From contig CALXYI010000047.1 of assembly GCA_944392935.1 (NCBI GenBank), forward strand, positions 56,651 to 120,650: a stretch of DNA of 64,000 nt, written 5' to 3'. The position numbers were made by a program, and so were the translations under genes. Below the pieces are notes generated by a model that saw only the letters and a program-made list of their open reading frames with translations, was not told the origin of the DNA and made no database searches. Position 1 is the first letter of the stretch. Every line of letters begins with the position of its first letter. Positions 37,536 through 45,922 of this stretch are shown here, piece after piece. This DNA is from an uncultured Spirochaetaceae bacterium. GTDB taxonomy: Bacteria > Spirochaetota > Spirochaetia > Sphaerochaetales > Sphaerochaetaceae.

Positions 37536-37564
37536 TGTTAAGATGTTGAAACATTTCTGTTTCA
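37525..37564. promoter_or_regulatory. Candidate upstream activator sites for the PrpR-like protein
   Basis: Three TGAAAC half-sites: one at 37525-37530 and a perfect inverted pair TGAAACA-TTTC-TGTTTCA at 37547-37564. They lie about 125-165 bp before the predicted sigma-54 start site, the usual place for enhancer sites, and directly follow the activator gene. Confidence 0.55.
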
Positions 37565-37662
37565 TGTTATATCTTCATTAAATTTATCCAGAATCCAATA
37601 TTCTATCTGCAACTTCCTCTGTTTATGCAATTTAACTGCATTGAAAATCCAATATGGCAAAA

Positions 37663-37679
37663 TTGGCATGGAAAATGCT
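37663..37679 (+). promoter_or_regulatory. Sigma-54 (-24/-12) promoter of tctBAC
   Basis: TTGGCATGGAAAATGCT matches the sigma-54 consensus at all but two positions. The GG (37665-37666) and GC (37677-37678) are separated by exactly the required 10 nt. Transcription should begin near 37690, 20 nt before the tctB start with its AGGAGG site. Confidence 0.8.
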
Positions 37680-37709
37680 AGCTTGTGAAAGTAAAAGGAG
37701 GATCCAATC

Positions 37710-38156
37710 ATGTTGCGGAAACTGAATTGGCGATGCATCATCTTCATTGCCACAGCAATCCTTGGTGTCATCTGGGTCGTTCTCGGCTTCGGTACATACG
37801 GTTTCTGGTCTGCGGAAGAAGGGCCAGGTGCAGGTTTCTTCCCTGCGATCATCGGATGCGTTCTTGTCTTCTTCAGCGTAATAGAATGCATCAGGAGCTT
37901 CGGCAGGTATGAGGTCAAGTTCGATAAGGATGCGCTCTTCGTCGTCGGCAGCGTTGCCTTCATACTCATCCTCAACTTCATCGTAGGCCTGCTTCTTGCG
38001 CTTCTTGCCTACTACATCGTCTGGCTCAAGTGTGTTGAGAAATACCCTTGGAAGAAGGTAATCCTGATCACACTGTTCTATGGTGCCATCATGTACGGCA
38101 TCTTCTCGCTCTGGCTCCAGGTACCGTTCCCGACCGGGCTTCTGGGACTTATCTAA
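37710..38156 (+). CDS. tctB: Tripartite tricarboxylate transporter, small permease TctB
   Basis: A 148-residue membrane protein with four predicted helices, matching the TctB small subunit of TTT transporters. The motif WSAEEGPGAGFFPAIIG near residue 33 is characteristic. It has a strong AGGAGG ribosome site. It is first in the tctB-A-C operon driven by the sigma-54 promoter. The large permease starts 12 bp downstream. Confidence 0.93.
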   Translation: MLRKLNWRCIIFIATAILGVIWVVLGFGTYGFWSAEEGPGAGFFPAIIGCVLVFFSVIECIRSFGRYEVKFDKDALFVVGSVAFILILNFIVGLLLALLAYYIVWLKCVEKYPWKKVILITLFYGAIMYGIFSLWLQVPFPTGLLGLI

Positions 38157-38168
38157 GGGGGTATTGCA

Positions 38169-39683
38169 ATGCTTGAGACATTTTCGCTTCTGGGACATGG
38201 TTTTGCAGTCGCTTTCTCCCTGCAGAATCTCGGTGCCGCTCTCTTCGGCGGCATACTCGGGCTTATCGTAGGTGCGATGCCCGGCATCGGATCGCTCGCA
38301 GGATGCGCGCTTCTGCTGCCTCTGACATTCCACTTCGATCCTACGACGGCCATCATCATGCTTGGCGCCATCTACTATGCCAACATGTTCGGCGGCGCAT
38401 TCTCCGCGATCCTCATAAATATCCCGGGTGATGCTCCTGCCATCATGACAGCGCTCGACGGCTTCTCGATGACGAAGAAGGGACAGCCTGGCAAGGCTCT
38501 CTTCATCTCCAACTACTCATCGTTCATCGGCGGCTTCATCGGGATGGTCATCCTCGTCTTCCTCGGACCGGCGCTTGCCTCATTCGGCCTCAACTTCGGA
38601 CCGTCGGAGATGACCGTGCTCATGCTCGTCGCCATGACCAGCATCAGCTGGCTTGTGGGTGAGAACCCGATTGCGGGAATCATCGCCACATGCCTTGGAA
38701 TGATGATCAGCACGCTCGGCATCGATATCGTATCAGGGCAGATCAGGTACAACTTCGGCTCGATCTGGCTTCTTGGCGGCATCAACTTCGTACCGCTCGT
38801 GATCGGCTTCATCGGCATGACGCAGCTTTTCGATCTCGTCATCCAGGACAGGAAGAAGGAGAAGATCAGCTATGTCGATGTGAAGATAAAGTTCCGCGAC
38901 ACGCTTCTCACGAAGGATGAGTACAAGAGGGCGACACGCCCGTCCATCACAGCAGGCCTCATCGGAACGTTCATCGGCTTCCTTCCCGGTGCTGGCGCAA
39001 CCGCTGCCTCCTTCCTCTGCTATGCAGTGGAGAAGAAGATATCCGATGGAAAGACGCTCGTACCGCTTGGACAGGGTGCCATCGAGGGTCTGGCAGCTTC
39101 GGAATCCGCGAACAACGCGGCTGCGGCCGGTGCATTCGGACCGCTCCTTGCCCTCGGCATCCCGGGAAGCGGCACGACAGCCGTTCTCCTCGGCGGCCTC
39201 ATGATGTGGGGACTCAATCCGGGCCCGATGCTCTTCACGACGAATCCTGATTTCGCATGGGGACTGATCGCATCGCTCTTCATTTCGAACATCCTATCGC
39301 TTGCCATATCGCTGGGATGCATCCCATGGCTGCAGAAGATCGTCCGTGTTCCTATCGGAGTGATGATCCCGTCGATCCTCGTGATCTGCTTCATCGGATC
39401 CTATTCGACAAGCAACTCGATGTTCGGAGTCGTGATCATGATCATCGGAGGCTTCCTCGGCTACATCTTCAACAAGTGCAGCCTGCCTGTCTCCCCGCTT
39501 CTCCTGGCATTCGTTCTCTCAAGCACGCTTGAGACGAACCTCAGAAGGGCATTCCTGACATCGAACGGAGACCTCACGGTCTTCCTTGCCCGCCCGATCA
39601 CGGACGTGTTCCTCGTGATCTTCCTGATCATGATCCTCGTTCCGATGGGAAGGGCCATCTACAGCAAGATAAAGAAAAACTGA
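38169..39683 (+). CDS. tctA: Tripartite tricarboxylate transporter, large permease TctA
   Basis: A 504-residue permease with about eleven helices. The two conserved loops are GAMPGIGSLAGCALLLP (near residue 37) and GFLPGAGATAASFL (near residue 272). LGIPGSGTTAVLLGGL follows the second. TctA drives uptake of carboxylates by ion gradient with a TctC binding protein. It is a diverged paralogue of the TctA at 50707. The substrate is not known from sequence. Confidence 0.95.
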   Translation: MLETFSLLGHGFAVAFSLQNLGAALFGGILGLIVGAMPGIGSLAGCALLLPLTFHFDPTTAIIMLGAIYYANMFGGAFSAILINIPGDAPAIMTALDGFSMTKKGQPGKALFISNYSSFIGGFIGMVILVFLGPALASFGLNFGPSEMTVLMLVAMTSISWLVGENPIAGIIATCLGMMISTLGIDIVSGQIRYNFGSIWLLGGINFVPLVIGFIGMTQLFDLVIQDRKKEKISYVDVKIKFRDTLLTKDEYKRATRPSITAGLIGTFIGFLPGAGATAASFLCYAVEKKISDGKTLVPLGQGAIEGLAASESANNAAAAGAFGPLLALGIPGSGTTAVLLGGLMMWGLNPGPMLFTTNPDFAWGLIASLFISNILSLAISLGCIPWLQKIVRVPIGVMIPSILVICFIGSYSTSNSMFGVVIMIIGGFLGYIFNKCSLPVSPLLLAFVLSSTLETNLRRAFLTSNGDLTVFLARPITDVFLVIFLIMILVPMGRAIYSKIKKN

Positions 39684-39702
39684 TACAGAAGGAGAAGAGA
39701 AA

Positions 39703-40671
39703 ATGAAGAAGAACATCATTCTCACGGTTCTTGTTTTCCTGCTTGCGGCTACGGCAGTATTCGCACAGGGCGGAAAGGAAGCTGACGATGGTCAGTTCCA
39801 CATCAATGGAAACGTTGATTTCTACGTAAGCTCGTCATCCGGCGGCGGCAGCGATATCATCACACGCACGATCACCGATATCGCGGCAAGGCATGAGTTC
39901 GTCGATGCTCCGTTCATCGTCTACAACCAGCCCGATGGCAACGGCCAGATCTCAAGGCGCACGGTGAGCACGGCACGCAATGCTGACAGCACTCTGCTCT
40001 GCTTCTCCTCCGGAGACCTCACAGCCATGATCCAGAACGGCGGCCTCACGCTCGATGACTTCCGCCCGCTCGTCATCCTCGCAGCTGACAAGCACCTGCT
40101 CTTCGTCAATGCCAACGGCGGCAAGTACCATAGCTTCCAGGAGGTCCTTGATGCGGTGGCAAACGGCGCGAAGATCAATGTCGGCGGCACGATGAGCGAT
40201 GAGCGCGTTGTGTACAACATGCTCGTAGAGGAGCTTGATGCATCCGGTTCCTTCACCTACATCACATATGGCTCCGGCTCCGAGACGATCGCAGCCCTCC
40301 TTGGCAACCATATCGATATCGCAGTGACGAAGCCTGCAACAGCCAACCAGTATGTGCTTTCCGGCGACATCGTTCCTATCCTTGCCCTCAGCACGACAAG
40401 GTTCTCCACTCCGTTCGATACAGCTCCTACGCTCAGCGAGCTTGGATACGATGATGTGGAGTATCCGATGTGGCGCGGTATCCTGGGCGCGAAGAACATG
40501 TCCGATGAGGCAGTAGCCTTCTGGGCTGATGTCTTCAAGCAGGTGTCCGAGACAGAGGATTGGCAGAAGAACTACCTCGAGAGGAATCTCCTTGTTTCCC
40601 AGTACATGGGACCGGAGGAGGCCAGTGCAGTCATGTATGAGGCACAGGCAGCCGCTCAGGCCCAGAACTGA
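39703..40671 (+). CDS. tctC: Tripartite tricarboxylate transporter substrate-binding protein TctC
   Basis: A 322-residue exported TctC/Bug-type binding protein. The signal peptide ends near VFAQGGKEAD, a spirochaete-like mature N-terminus. Family features are the GGGSDIITR phosphate-loop-like carboxylate contact near residue 48 and the late PTLSELGYDDVEYPMWRG. It closes the first TTT operon and is followed by a strong terminator. Shape and length are normal. Confidence 0.93.
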   Translation: MKKNIILTVLVFLLAATAVFAQGGKEADDGQFHINGNVDFYVSSSSGGGSDIITRTITDIAARHEFVDAPFIVYNQPDGNGQISRRTVSTARNADSTLLCFSSGDLTAMIQNGGLTLDDFRPLVILAADKHLLFVNANGGKYHSFQEVLDAVANGAKINVGGTMSDERVVYNMLVEELDASGSFTYITYGSGSETIAALLGNHIDIAVTKPATANQYVLSGDIVPILALSTTRFSTPFDTAPTLSELGYDDVEYPMWRGILGAKNMSDEAVAFWADVFKQVSETEDWQKNYLERNLLVSQYMGPEEASAVMYEAQAAAQAQN

Positions 40672-40690
40672 TCCATCAGAGAGGTATCAG

Positions 40691-40720
40691 GAGAGGACGG
40701 GCTGACCGTCCTCTCTCTTT
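40691..40720 (+). terminator. Terminator after tctBAC
   Basis: A perfect 10-bp stem (GAGAGGACGG with CCGTCCTCTC), loop GCTGA, followed by TCTTT. The ribosome site of the GH31 gene lies only a few bases beyond, so that gene depends on read-through or an unseen promoter. Confidence 0.85.
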
Positions 40721-40733
40721 AAAAGGAGGGACA

Positions 40734-42746
40734 ATGGGTTATTTCCTGGATGGAGAAGGCCCTGTCATACGCTGGCAGGAGGAGGGGGAGATCCTGCAGG
40801 TAGAGCCTTATGGCGATTCAGTCATAAGGGTAAGGGCTTCGCGCAGTCTTCATATATCGGATGAAAGCTGGAATATCCTGCCGCCAGCGGAAGGGGAAGC
40901 CAGCGTCGCAGCGGAAGGAAGGAGCCGCCGCCTTACGAGCGGAAGGCTTGCCGCAGCCGTGGAAGAGGATGGCACGCTCTCATTCTCCGGTCCTGATGGG
41001 AAGGTTTTCCTGAAGGAGGACTGGGAGGATAAGAGAAACGGCATGTCGGTCCTCCGGAGGGCGAGATGCTACAGGACGATCTCGTCATCCGCATTCGAGA
41101 CGGATCTGTATCTGCAGTCCTCGGAAGATGAGGAATTCTATGGCCTTGGAGGTGTTCCCGACGGCCTTCTGAGCCGCAAGGGCGAGGAGATAGAGCTTTC
41201 GCATAAGAACGGCAAATGCCCTCTGCCATGCGTCTTCTCCTCGCGTGGATATGGTTTCATATGGAATACGCCATCGATAGGGCGCGTCTCATTCTCATCA
41301 TCTGTCACGCACTGGCATTCAGAAGCATCGGCGCAGATCGATTTCCTCGTATTCACAGGCGATTCACCACGGGCTCTGACGGAGCGCCTCATCGCGCTTA
41401 CCGGAAAGGTGTCGCATCTCCCGTCCTGGGCGCTCGGCTTCTGGCAGAGCAGGCTGCGCTATGAGAGGGATGATGATGTGCTTGCCGTGGCAAGGAAGTA
41501 CAGGGAGCTCGGGATACCGGTTTCCGCCATCGTCATCGATTACTTCCACTGGCCGGTGCAGGGCACATGGCAGTTCGACAGCGCATACTGGCCGGATCCG
41601 AAGGCAATGGTAAGCGAGCTGAGGTCGATGGGTATCGAGCCGGTGGTCTCGATCTGGCCTACCTGCGATCCACGCAGCCCCCATTTCCGCGAGATGAGGG
41701 ACCGCAACATGCTTATCAAGGCAGAGAACGGACTGCCGTTCTTCTTCCTTATAATGGGACCCGAGGGAATAGTCGATCCTACCCATCCTGATGCGAGGAA
41801 GCACTGGTGGGATCTTGTGCAGGAAAACTACTGCAGCGCAGGCATACGCTCCTTCTGGCTTGATGAGACGGAGCCTGAGATGAGGCCTTATGACTATGGG
41901 AATATCAGGATGTATATCGGCAACGGGCTTGAATGCGCCAATGCATATGCATACTGGTATGCACGTGCCTTCCAGGATGGGCAGAAGGCAAGCGGCATCA
42001 CGGATGCCGTGAATCTCTCACGCTCCGCATGGCTCGGATCGCAGTCTACCGGCATCATCCTCTGGTCAGGGGATATCCCGTCGACATTCGATTCCCTGTA
42101 CAGGCAGATAAGGGTTGGGCTCAATGCAGGACTCTCCGGCCTGCCGTACTGGACATCTGATATAGGAGGCTTCTTCGGAGGCGATCCCGGCGATGAGTCG
42201 TTCAGGGAGCTTCTTGTGAGATGGTTCGAATTCGCCGTCTTCTGCCCCGTCCTGCGGCTCCACGGGAAGAGGCTTCCATATGACAAGGTCGACAAGCAGC
42301 GCGATTTCGATGCCTTCCTGCCTTCATGCGGCGACAACGAGATATGGAGCTTCGGCGAGGAGGTGTACGGCATGCTCTCAGCGCAGATACAGCTGCGTGA
42401 GATGCTACGCCCGTATATCAGGAAGATAGCGGATGAGGCGGAACGCACAGGCGTGCCTATGATGAGGCCGCTCTTCTATGACTATCCATCCGATCCGGCG
42501 CTCCGCGACTACTCCGATGCCTACCTTTTCGGTCCGGATATCATAGCGGTGCCCATAGCGGAGGAGGGGAAGCGGTCGGCTGAGGTATATCTTCCTGAAG
42601 GCGAATGGATCTCAGTGCCCGATGGGAAGGTGCTTGCTGGAAGGATGTCATATACGGTTGAGGCGCCGCTCAGCCGCATACCGTTCTTCATGAGGAAAGG
42701 CAGCTGGTGCTGCTCGCTTATAGATGGGATAAGGGGGTTGATATGA
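40734..42746 (+). CDS. Glycoside hydrolase family 31 (alpha-glucosidase/alpha-xylosidase)
   Basis: A 670-residue GH31 retaining exo-alpha-glycosidase. It has an N-terminal beta-sandwich (about 1-215), then the catalytic barrel with nucleophile Asp377 (FWLDETEPE) and acid/base Asp447 (LWSGDIPS), then a short C-terminal beta part. There is no signal peptide, so it acts in the cytoplasm on imported oligosaccharides. WALGFWQSRLRY is typical of the YicI-like alpha-xylosidase group, so isoprimeverose-type substrates are as likely as maltose. The stop overlaps the GH13 start by 4 bp. Confidence 0.92.
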   Translation: MGYFLDGEGPVIRWQEEGEILQVEPYGDSVIRVRASRSLHISDESWNILPPAEGEASVAAEGRSRRLTSGRLAAAVEEDGTLSFSGPDGKVFLKEDWEDKRNGMSVLRRARCYRTISSSAFETDLYLQSSEDEEFYGLGGVPDGLLSRKGEEIELSHKNGKCPLPCVFSSRGYGFIWNTPSIGRVSFSSSVTHWHSEASAQIDFLVFTGDSPRALTERLIALTGKVSHLPSWALGFWQSRLRYERDDDVLAVARKYRELGIPVSAIVIDYFHWPVQGTWQFDSAYWPDPKAMVSELRSMGIEPVVSIWPTCDPRSPHFREMRDRNMLIKAENGLPFFFLIMGPEGIVDPTHPDARKHWWDLVQENYCSAGIRSFWLDETEPEMRPYDYGNIRMYIGNGLECANAYAYWYARAFQDGQKASGITDAVNLSRSAWLGSQSTGIILWSGDIPSTFDSLYRQIRVGLNAGLSGLPYWTSDIGGFFGGDPGDESFRELLVRWFEFAVFCPVLRLHGKRLPYDKVDKQRDFDAFLPSCGDNEIWSFGEEVYGMLSAQIQLREMLRPYIRKIADEAERTGVPMMRPLFYDYPSDPALRDYSDAYLFGPDIIAVPIAEEGKRSAEVYLPEGEWISVPDGKVLAGRMSYTVEAPLSRIPFFMRKGSWCCSLIDGIRGLI

Positions 42747-44425
42747 GTGATAGTGCGAAATGGTGGAAGAATGCGGTTGTCTACCAGATATATCCGCGCA
42801 GCTTCATGGATTCGAATGGCGATGGCATTGGCGATATACGCGGCATCGAGTCCAGGCTGGGCTATCTCAGGGATCTAGGTGTCGATGTCATATGGGTGTG
42901 CCCTGTGTATAAGTCGCCGAATGTCGATAATGGATACGATATAAGCGATTACAGGGATATACAGGCTGATTTCGGGACTCTCCAGGATATGTATGATCTC
43001 ATTGCCAAGGCACATGAGAATGGCATCCGCGTCGTTATGGATATGGTCATCAACCACACCTCGGACATGCACCCATGGTTCCTTGAAGCCCGGAAGAGCA
43101 AGGATAATCCCAAGCATGACTACTATCTCTGGGTCGATCCTCCTGCTGACGGCAGCCTGCCGAACAACTGGCAGTCGCATTTCAGCGGTCCGGCATGGAA
43201 GTACGTGGAGGAGTGCGGGCAGTACTATCTGCATATCTTCTCATCCGGCCAGCCCGATCTCAACTGGGAGAATCCCGAGCTGAGGGAGGAGCTGAAGAAG
43301 ATCCTCGTATTCTGGCTCGACAAGGGCATAGACGGCTTCCGCCTTGATACGATCAACTTCATATCCAAGGTTCCTGGCTATCCGAGCGTACCGGGAGCGG
43401 CTGGGCTTGTCCGCGGTTCCCGATTCTATATGAATGGCCCTAAGGTCCATGACTATCTGCAGGAAATCCACCGTGATGTCTTCTCGAAATACGACATAAT
43501 GACGGTAGGCGAGACTCCGAATGTGACACCTGAGACTGCCAAGCAGTATGTCGCGGAGGACAGGGGCGAGCTTTCCATGGTCTTCCAGTTCGAGCATGTC
43601 AATATCGATCAGGGCAGGATCAACAAGTGGGATATCCGCCCATGGTCGATAAAGGAGTTCAAGTCGATAATCTCCAAGTGGCAGAGCTCTCTCGGCGATG
43701 AGGGATGGAACAGCATCTACGTCTCCAACCATGACCAGGCAAGGAGCGTATCGCGCTTCGGCAATGATGACAGATACCTCAGGGAGAGCGCCAAGCTTCT
43801 CTGCACGATGGATATGACGCTCAGGGGGACTCCATATGTGTATCAGGGAGAGGAGCTGGGAATGACGAATGTCCGCTTCCCCGATATCTCCTTCTACCGC
43901 GATGTGCAGTCGATAAACCTCTACAGGGAGCTGAAGGAGGCGGGTGTCTCTGATCATGACATAATGGAGAAGATCTACTACCGTGGCCGCGACAACGCGC
44001 GCACTCCCATGCAGTGGGATGCAACGAGGAACGCAGGCTTCACCGATGGCAGGCCCTGGATTGACGTGAATCCCAACTATACGGAGATCAATGCCGAAGC
44101 GGAGAAGAAGGATCCGGATTCCGTGCTGAACTACTACAAGGCGATGATCGCATTCCGCAGGCAGCATCCCGTCATCATCGACGGAAGCTTCCGGGAGTGC
44201 TTTGCCGACAGCGACAGGATATTCTCCTATGTGAGGGAGAATGAGAGCGAGATGCTCTTCGTCATCCTCAACTTCAGCGCCACGAAGTTCGCGCTCCAGA
44301 TTCCGGAGGATGTGGATCTCGAAGGGGCGGAGGTCGCGATGTCGAATACCGGAAGGAAGGATTTCCGCGGCCGCGTGCTCGATCTAAGGCCATACGAGGC
44401 TGTCGTCTTCCTCAGGCGGAAGTAG
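42743..44425 (+). CDS. Glycoside hydrolase family 13 alpha-glucosidase
   Basis: A 560-residue cytoplasmic enzyme of the oligo-1,6-glucosidase/alpha-glucosidase group. The nucleophile is Asp202 (GFRLDTINF), the acid/base Glu257 (MTVGETPN), and the stabiliser lies in SNHDQARS. Residue 203 after the nucleophile is Thr. In this group Thr or Ala there goes with alpha-1,4 and Val with alpha-1,6 preference, so a maltase-like activity is inferred. ATG 42743 is chosen, with GGGGG 6 nt upstream and an ATGA overlap with GH31. A terminator follows. Confidence 0.93.
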   Translation: MSDSAKWWKNAVVYQIYPRSFMDSNGDGIGDIRGIESRLGYLRDLGVDVIWVCPVYKSPNVDNGYDISDYRDIQADFGTLQDMYDLIAKAHENGIRVVMDMVINHTSDMHPWFLEARKSKDNPKHDYYLWVDPPADGSLPNNWQSHFSGPAWKYVEECGQYYLHIFSSGQPDLNWENPELREELKKILVFWLDKGIDGFRLDTINFISKVPGYPSVPGAAGLVRGSRFYMNGPKVHDYLQEIHRDVFSKYDIMTVGETPNVTPETAKQYVAEDRGELSMVFQFEHVNIDQGRINKWDIRPWSIKEFKSIISKWQSSLGDEGWNSIYVSNHDQARSVSRFGNDDRYLRESAKLLCTMDMTLRGTPYVYQGEELGMTNVRFPDISFYRDVQSINLYRELKEAGVSDHDIMEKIYYRGRDNARTPMQWDATRNAGFTDGRPWIDVNPNYTEINAEAEKKDPDSVLNYYKAMIAFRRQHPVIIDGSFRECFADSDRIFSYVRENESEMLFVILNFSATKFALQIPEDVDLEGAEVAMSNTGRKDFRGRVLDLRPYEAVVFLRRK

Positions 44426-44451
44426 CCGAAGGGGATACCTATCGCATACAT

Positions 44452-44493
44452 GCAGCAGGCCCACCTCCATATATAGCGGGGTGGGCCTTCTGC
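44452..44493 (+). terminator. Terminator after the GH31-GH13 pair
   Basis: A 14-bp stem with one mismatch (arms 44452-44465 and 44480-44493, core AGGCCCACC with GGTGGGCCT) and an AT-rich 14-nt loop, 27 bp after the GH13 stop. The 3' side has only short T runs. Confidence 0.7.
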
Positions 44494-44584
44494 TGTCCAG
44501 ATGTATTGATTCTACCTGTATTCCCTGCCGTCGTGCCCTTACCCGGCTTCACTGCTGTTTCCTTCAGGAAAATGAAGAAAATTG

Positions 44585-44612
44585 TTGAAATATAAAACTA
44601 GCATGCTAGAAT
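44585..44612 (+). promoter_or_regulatory. Sigma-70 promoter of the larA-like operon
   Basis: TTGAAA (44585-44590), a 16-nt spacer and TAGAAT (44607-44612) with an extended TGC before it. Both boxes match consensus at five of six positions. The start would be near 44619, just before a GGAGGAAGG ribosome site. This is one of the strongest sigma-70 promoters in the window. Confidence 0.75.
44598..44609. promoter_or_regulatory. Candidate operator for the GntR regulator
   Basis: CTAGCATGCTAG is a perfect 12-bp palindrome that covers the end of the spacer and the first bases of the -10 box. A repressor bound here would block polymerase directly. The operon encodes one FCD-type GntR regulator, the obvious candidate. 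Confidence 0.5.
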
Positions 44613-44632
44613 GCCAGTAAGCGGAGGAAGGA

Positions 44633-45922
44633 ATGAACAGCGTCTATGAGGAAATACTTGCACCTGTCAGACTCCCAGAGATGTACAAGGTGTCACAGAA
44701 GTTCGATCCCGCATGCATCTCCGATATCCCGGGGCAGATAGTGAAGACCGTTTCCTCGCTTCTTGAGCCGGATGCGCTCAGCGGCAGGACCGTTGCGCTC
44801 GGTGTCGGAAGCCGCGGCATCAGCCACATAGCACTCATCGCCAGGAGTCTCGTGGAGGTTCTGAAGGGACATGGAGCAGATGTCTTCATAGTACCCTCGA
44901 TGGGAAGCCATGGCGGAGCGATAGCAGAGAACCAGCGGAGCATCCTCGAGCACCTCGGAGTCACGGAGGAATATACGGGTGCCCCGATCAGGGCCTCCAT
45001 GGACACTGTCGTGATAGGCGAGACGGAGGATGGCGTGCCTGTCCATATGGACCGCAATGCGGCTTCAGCTGACTATACTGTCACGATTGCCCGCATAAAG
45101 CCTCATTCAAGCTTCCGGGGCAGATACGAGAGCGGCATGACGAAGATGTGCGTCATAGGCCTGGGCAAGCAGCATGGTGCAGACTACTGCCACTTCCAGG
45201 GCATGGCCAATATGGGGAAGAACCTCGAGAAGATCGGCCGTGTCTTCGTTTCATCGTCGAATCTGCTTTTCTCGCTGGGGATAATCGAGAATGCATACGA
45301 CGAGCCGTGCTTCATGGAGGCGATTCCGAGGGAGAGGATGATGGAGGAGGAGCCTGCCCTTCTTGAGAGGGCCAGATCCCTCCTTCCATCGATACCCTTC
45401 AGGAATATAGATCTCCTGGTCGTCGATGAGATCGGCAAGAACATCACCGGTACCGGGATGGACTGCAACATAATACAGCGTTTCACATCTGAGCATATGG
45501 TGGGGCATCCGTTCATAAAGCGCATCGTCTTCCTTGATCTTACGGATGAATCCGATGGCAATGGATGCGGATTCGGGCTTGCTGACGTGACCACCATGAG
45601 GGCATACAGGAAGCTGGATATGGACAAGACATATCCGAATCTCCTCACATCACGCACGATCAATGGCGGCAAGATCCCAATGGTCATGGCCAATGACTAC
45701 GATGCGATAAGGGCAGGGATAAAGACAGCGCCGGATCTCGATTATTCCGCACTCAGGATAGTGAGGATCAGGAACACGCTTTCGCTGGACAGCATGGAGA
45801 TATCCTCCGCGATGCTGCCGGATGCGGAAGCGGATGGAAGGATCAGCATCGCATCAGGGCCGTTCCGATGGGAATTCGGTGAGGATGGTAATATGGCAAA
45901 GGGAGAGGACAATGAGGAGTGA
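44633..45922 (+). CDS. LarA-like (DUF2088) putative 2-hydroxyacid racemase/epimerase
   Basis: A 429-residue protein of the lactate racemase domain family, of the branch often annotated near TTT transporters. In LarA from Lactiplantibacillus the nickel-pincer nucleotide is held by Lys184 and His200, and His108 and His174 act on the substrate. Here Arg61, His93 (GSHGG), His158 (IKPHSSFRG), Lys171 (SGMTKM) and His187 have matching order and similar spacing, 16 residues between Lys and the last His in both. The equivalent of Asp72 is not visible. No larB, larC or larE cofactor genes are in the window. It is first in a seven-gene operon with a glycerate kinase and an enolase paralogue. Confidence 0.78.
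   Translation: MNSVYEEILAPVRLPEMYKVSQKFDPACISDIPGQIVKTVSSLLEPDALSGRTVALGVGSRGISHIALIARSLVEVLKGHGADVFIVPSMGSHGGAIAENQRSILEHLGVTEEYTGAPIRASMDTVVIGETEDGVPVHMDRNAASADYTVTIARIKPHSSFRGRYESGMTKMCVIGLGKQHGADYCHFQGMANMGKNLEKIGRVFVSSSNLLFSLGIIENAYDEPCFMEAIPRERMMEEEPALLERARSLLPSIPFRNIDLLVVDEIGKNITGTGMDCNIIQRFTSEHMVGHPFIKRIVFLDLTDESDGNGCGFGLADVTTMRAYRKLDMDKTYPNLLTSRTINGGKIPMVMANDYDAIRAGIKTAPDLDYSALRIVRIRNTLSLDSMEISSAMLPDAEADGRISIASGPFRWEFGEDGNMAKGEDNEE

Noticed and set aside
37655..37667. Second sigma-54-like element TGGCAAAATTGGC
   Set aside because: GG and GC are only 8 nt apart, which does not fit the strict 10-nt spacing of the -24/-12 promoter.
42690..42745. Possible frameshift at the end of the GH31 gene, because another frame continues into GH13
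   Set aside because: The GH31 length is already normal and the GH13 gene has its own ribosome site and ATGA start, so two separate genes explain the sequence.
43241..44167. Minus-strand open frame of 308 codons opposite the GH13 gene
   Set aside because: Antisense shadow of a well-supported glycosidase gene; the translation is not protein-like.
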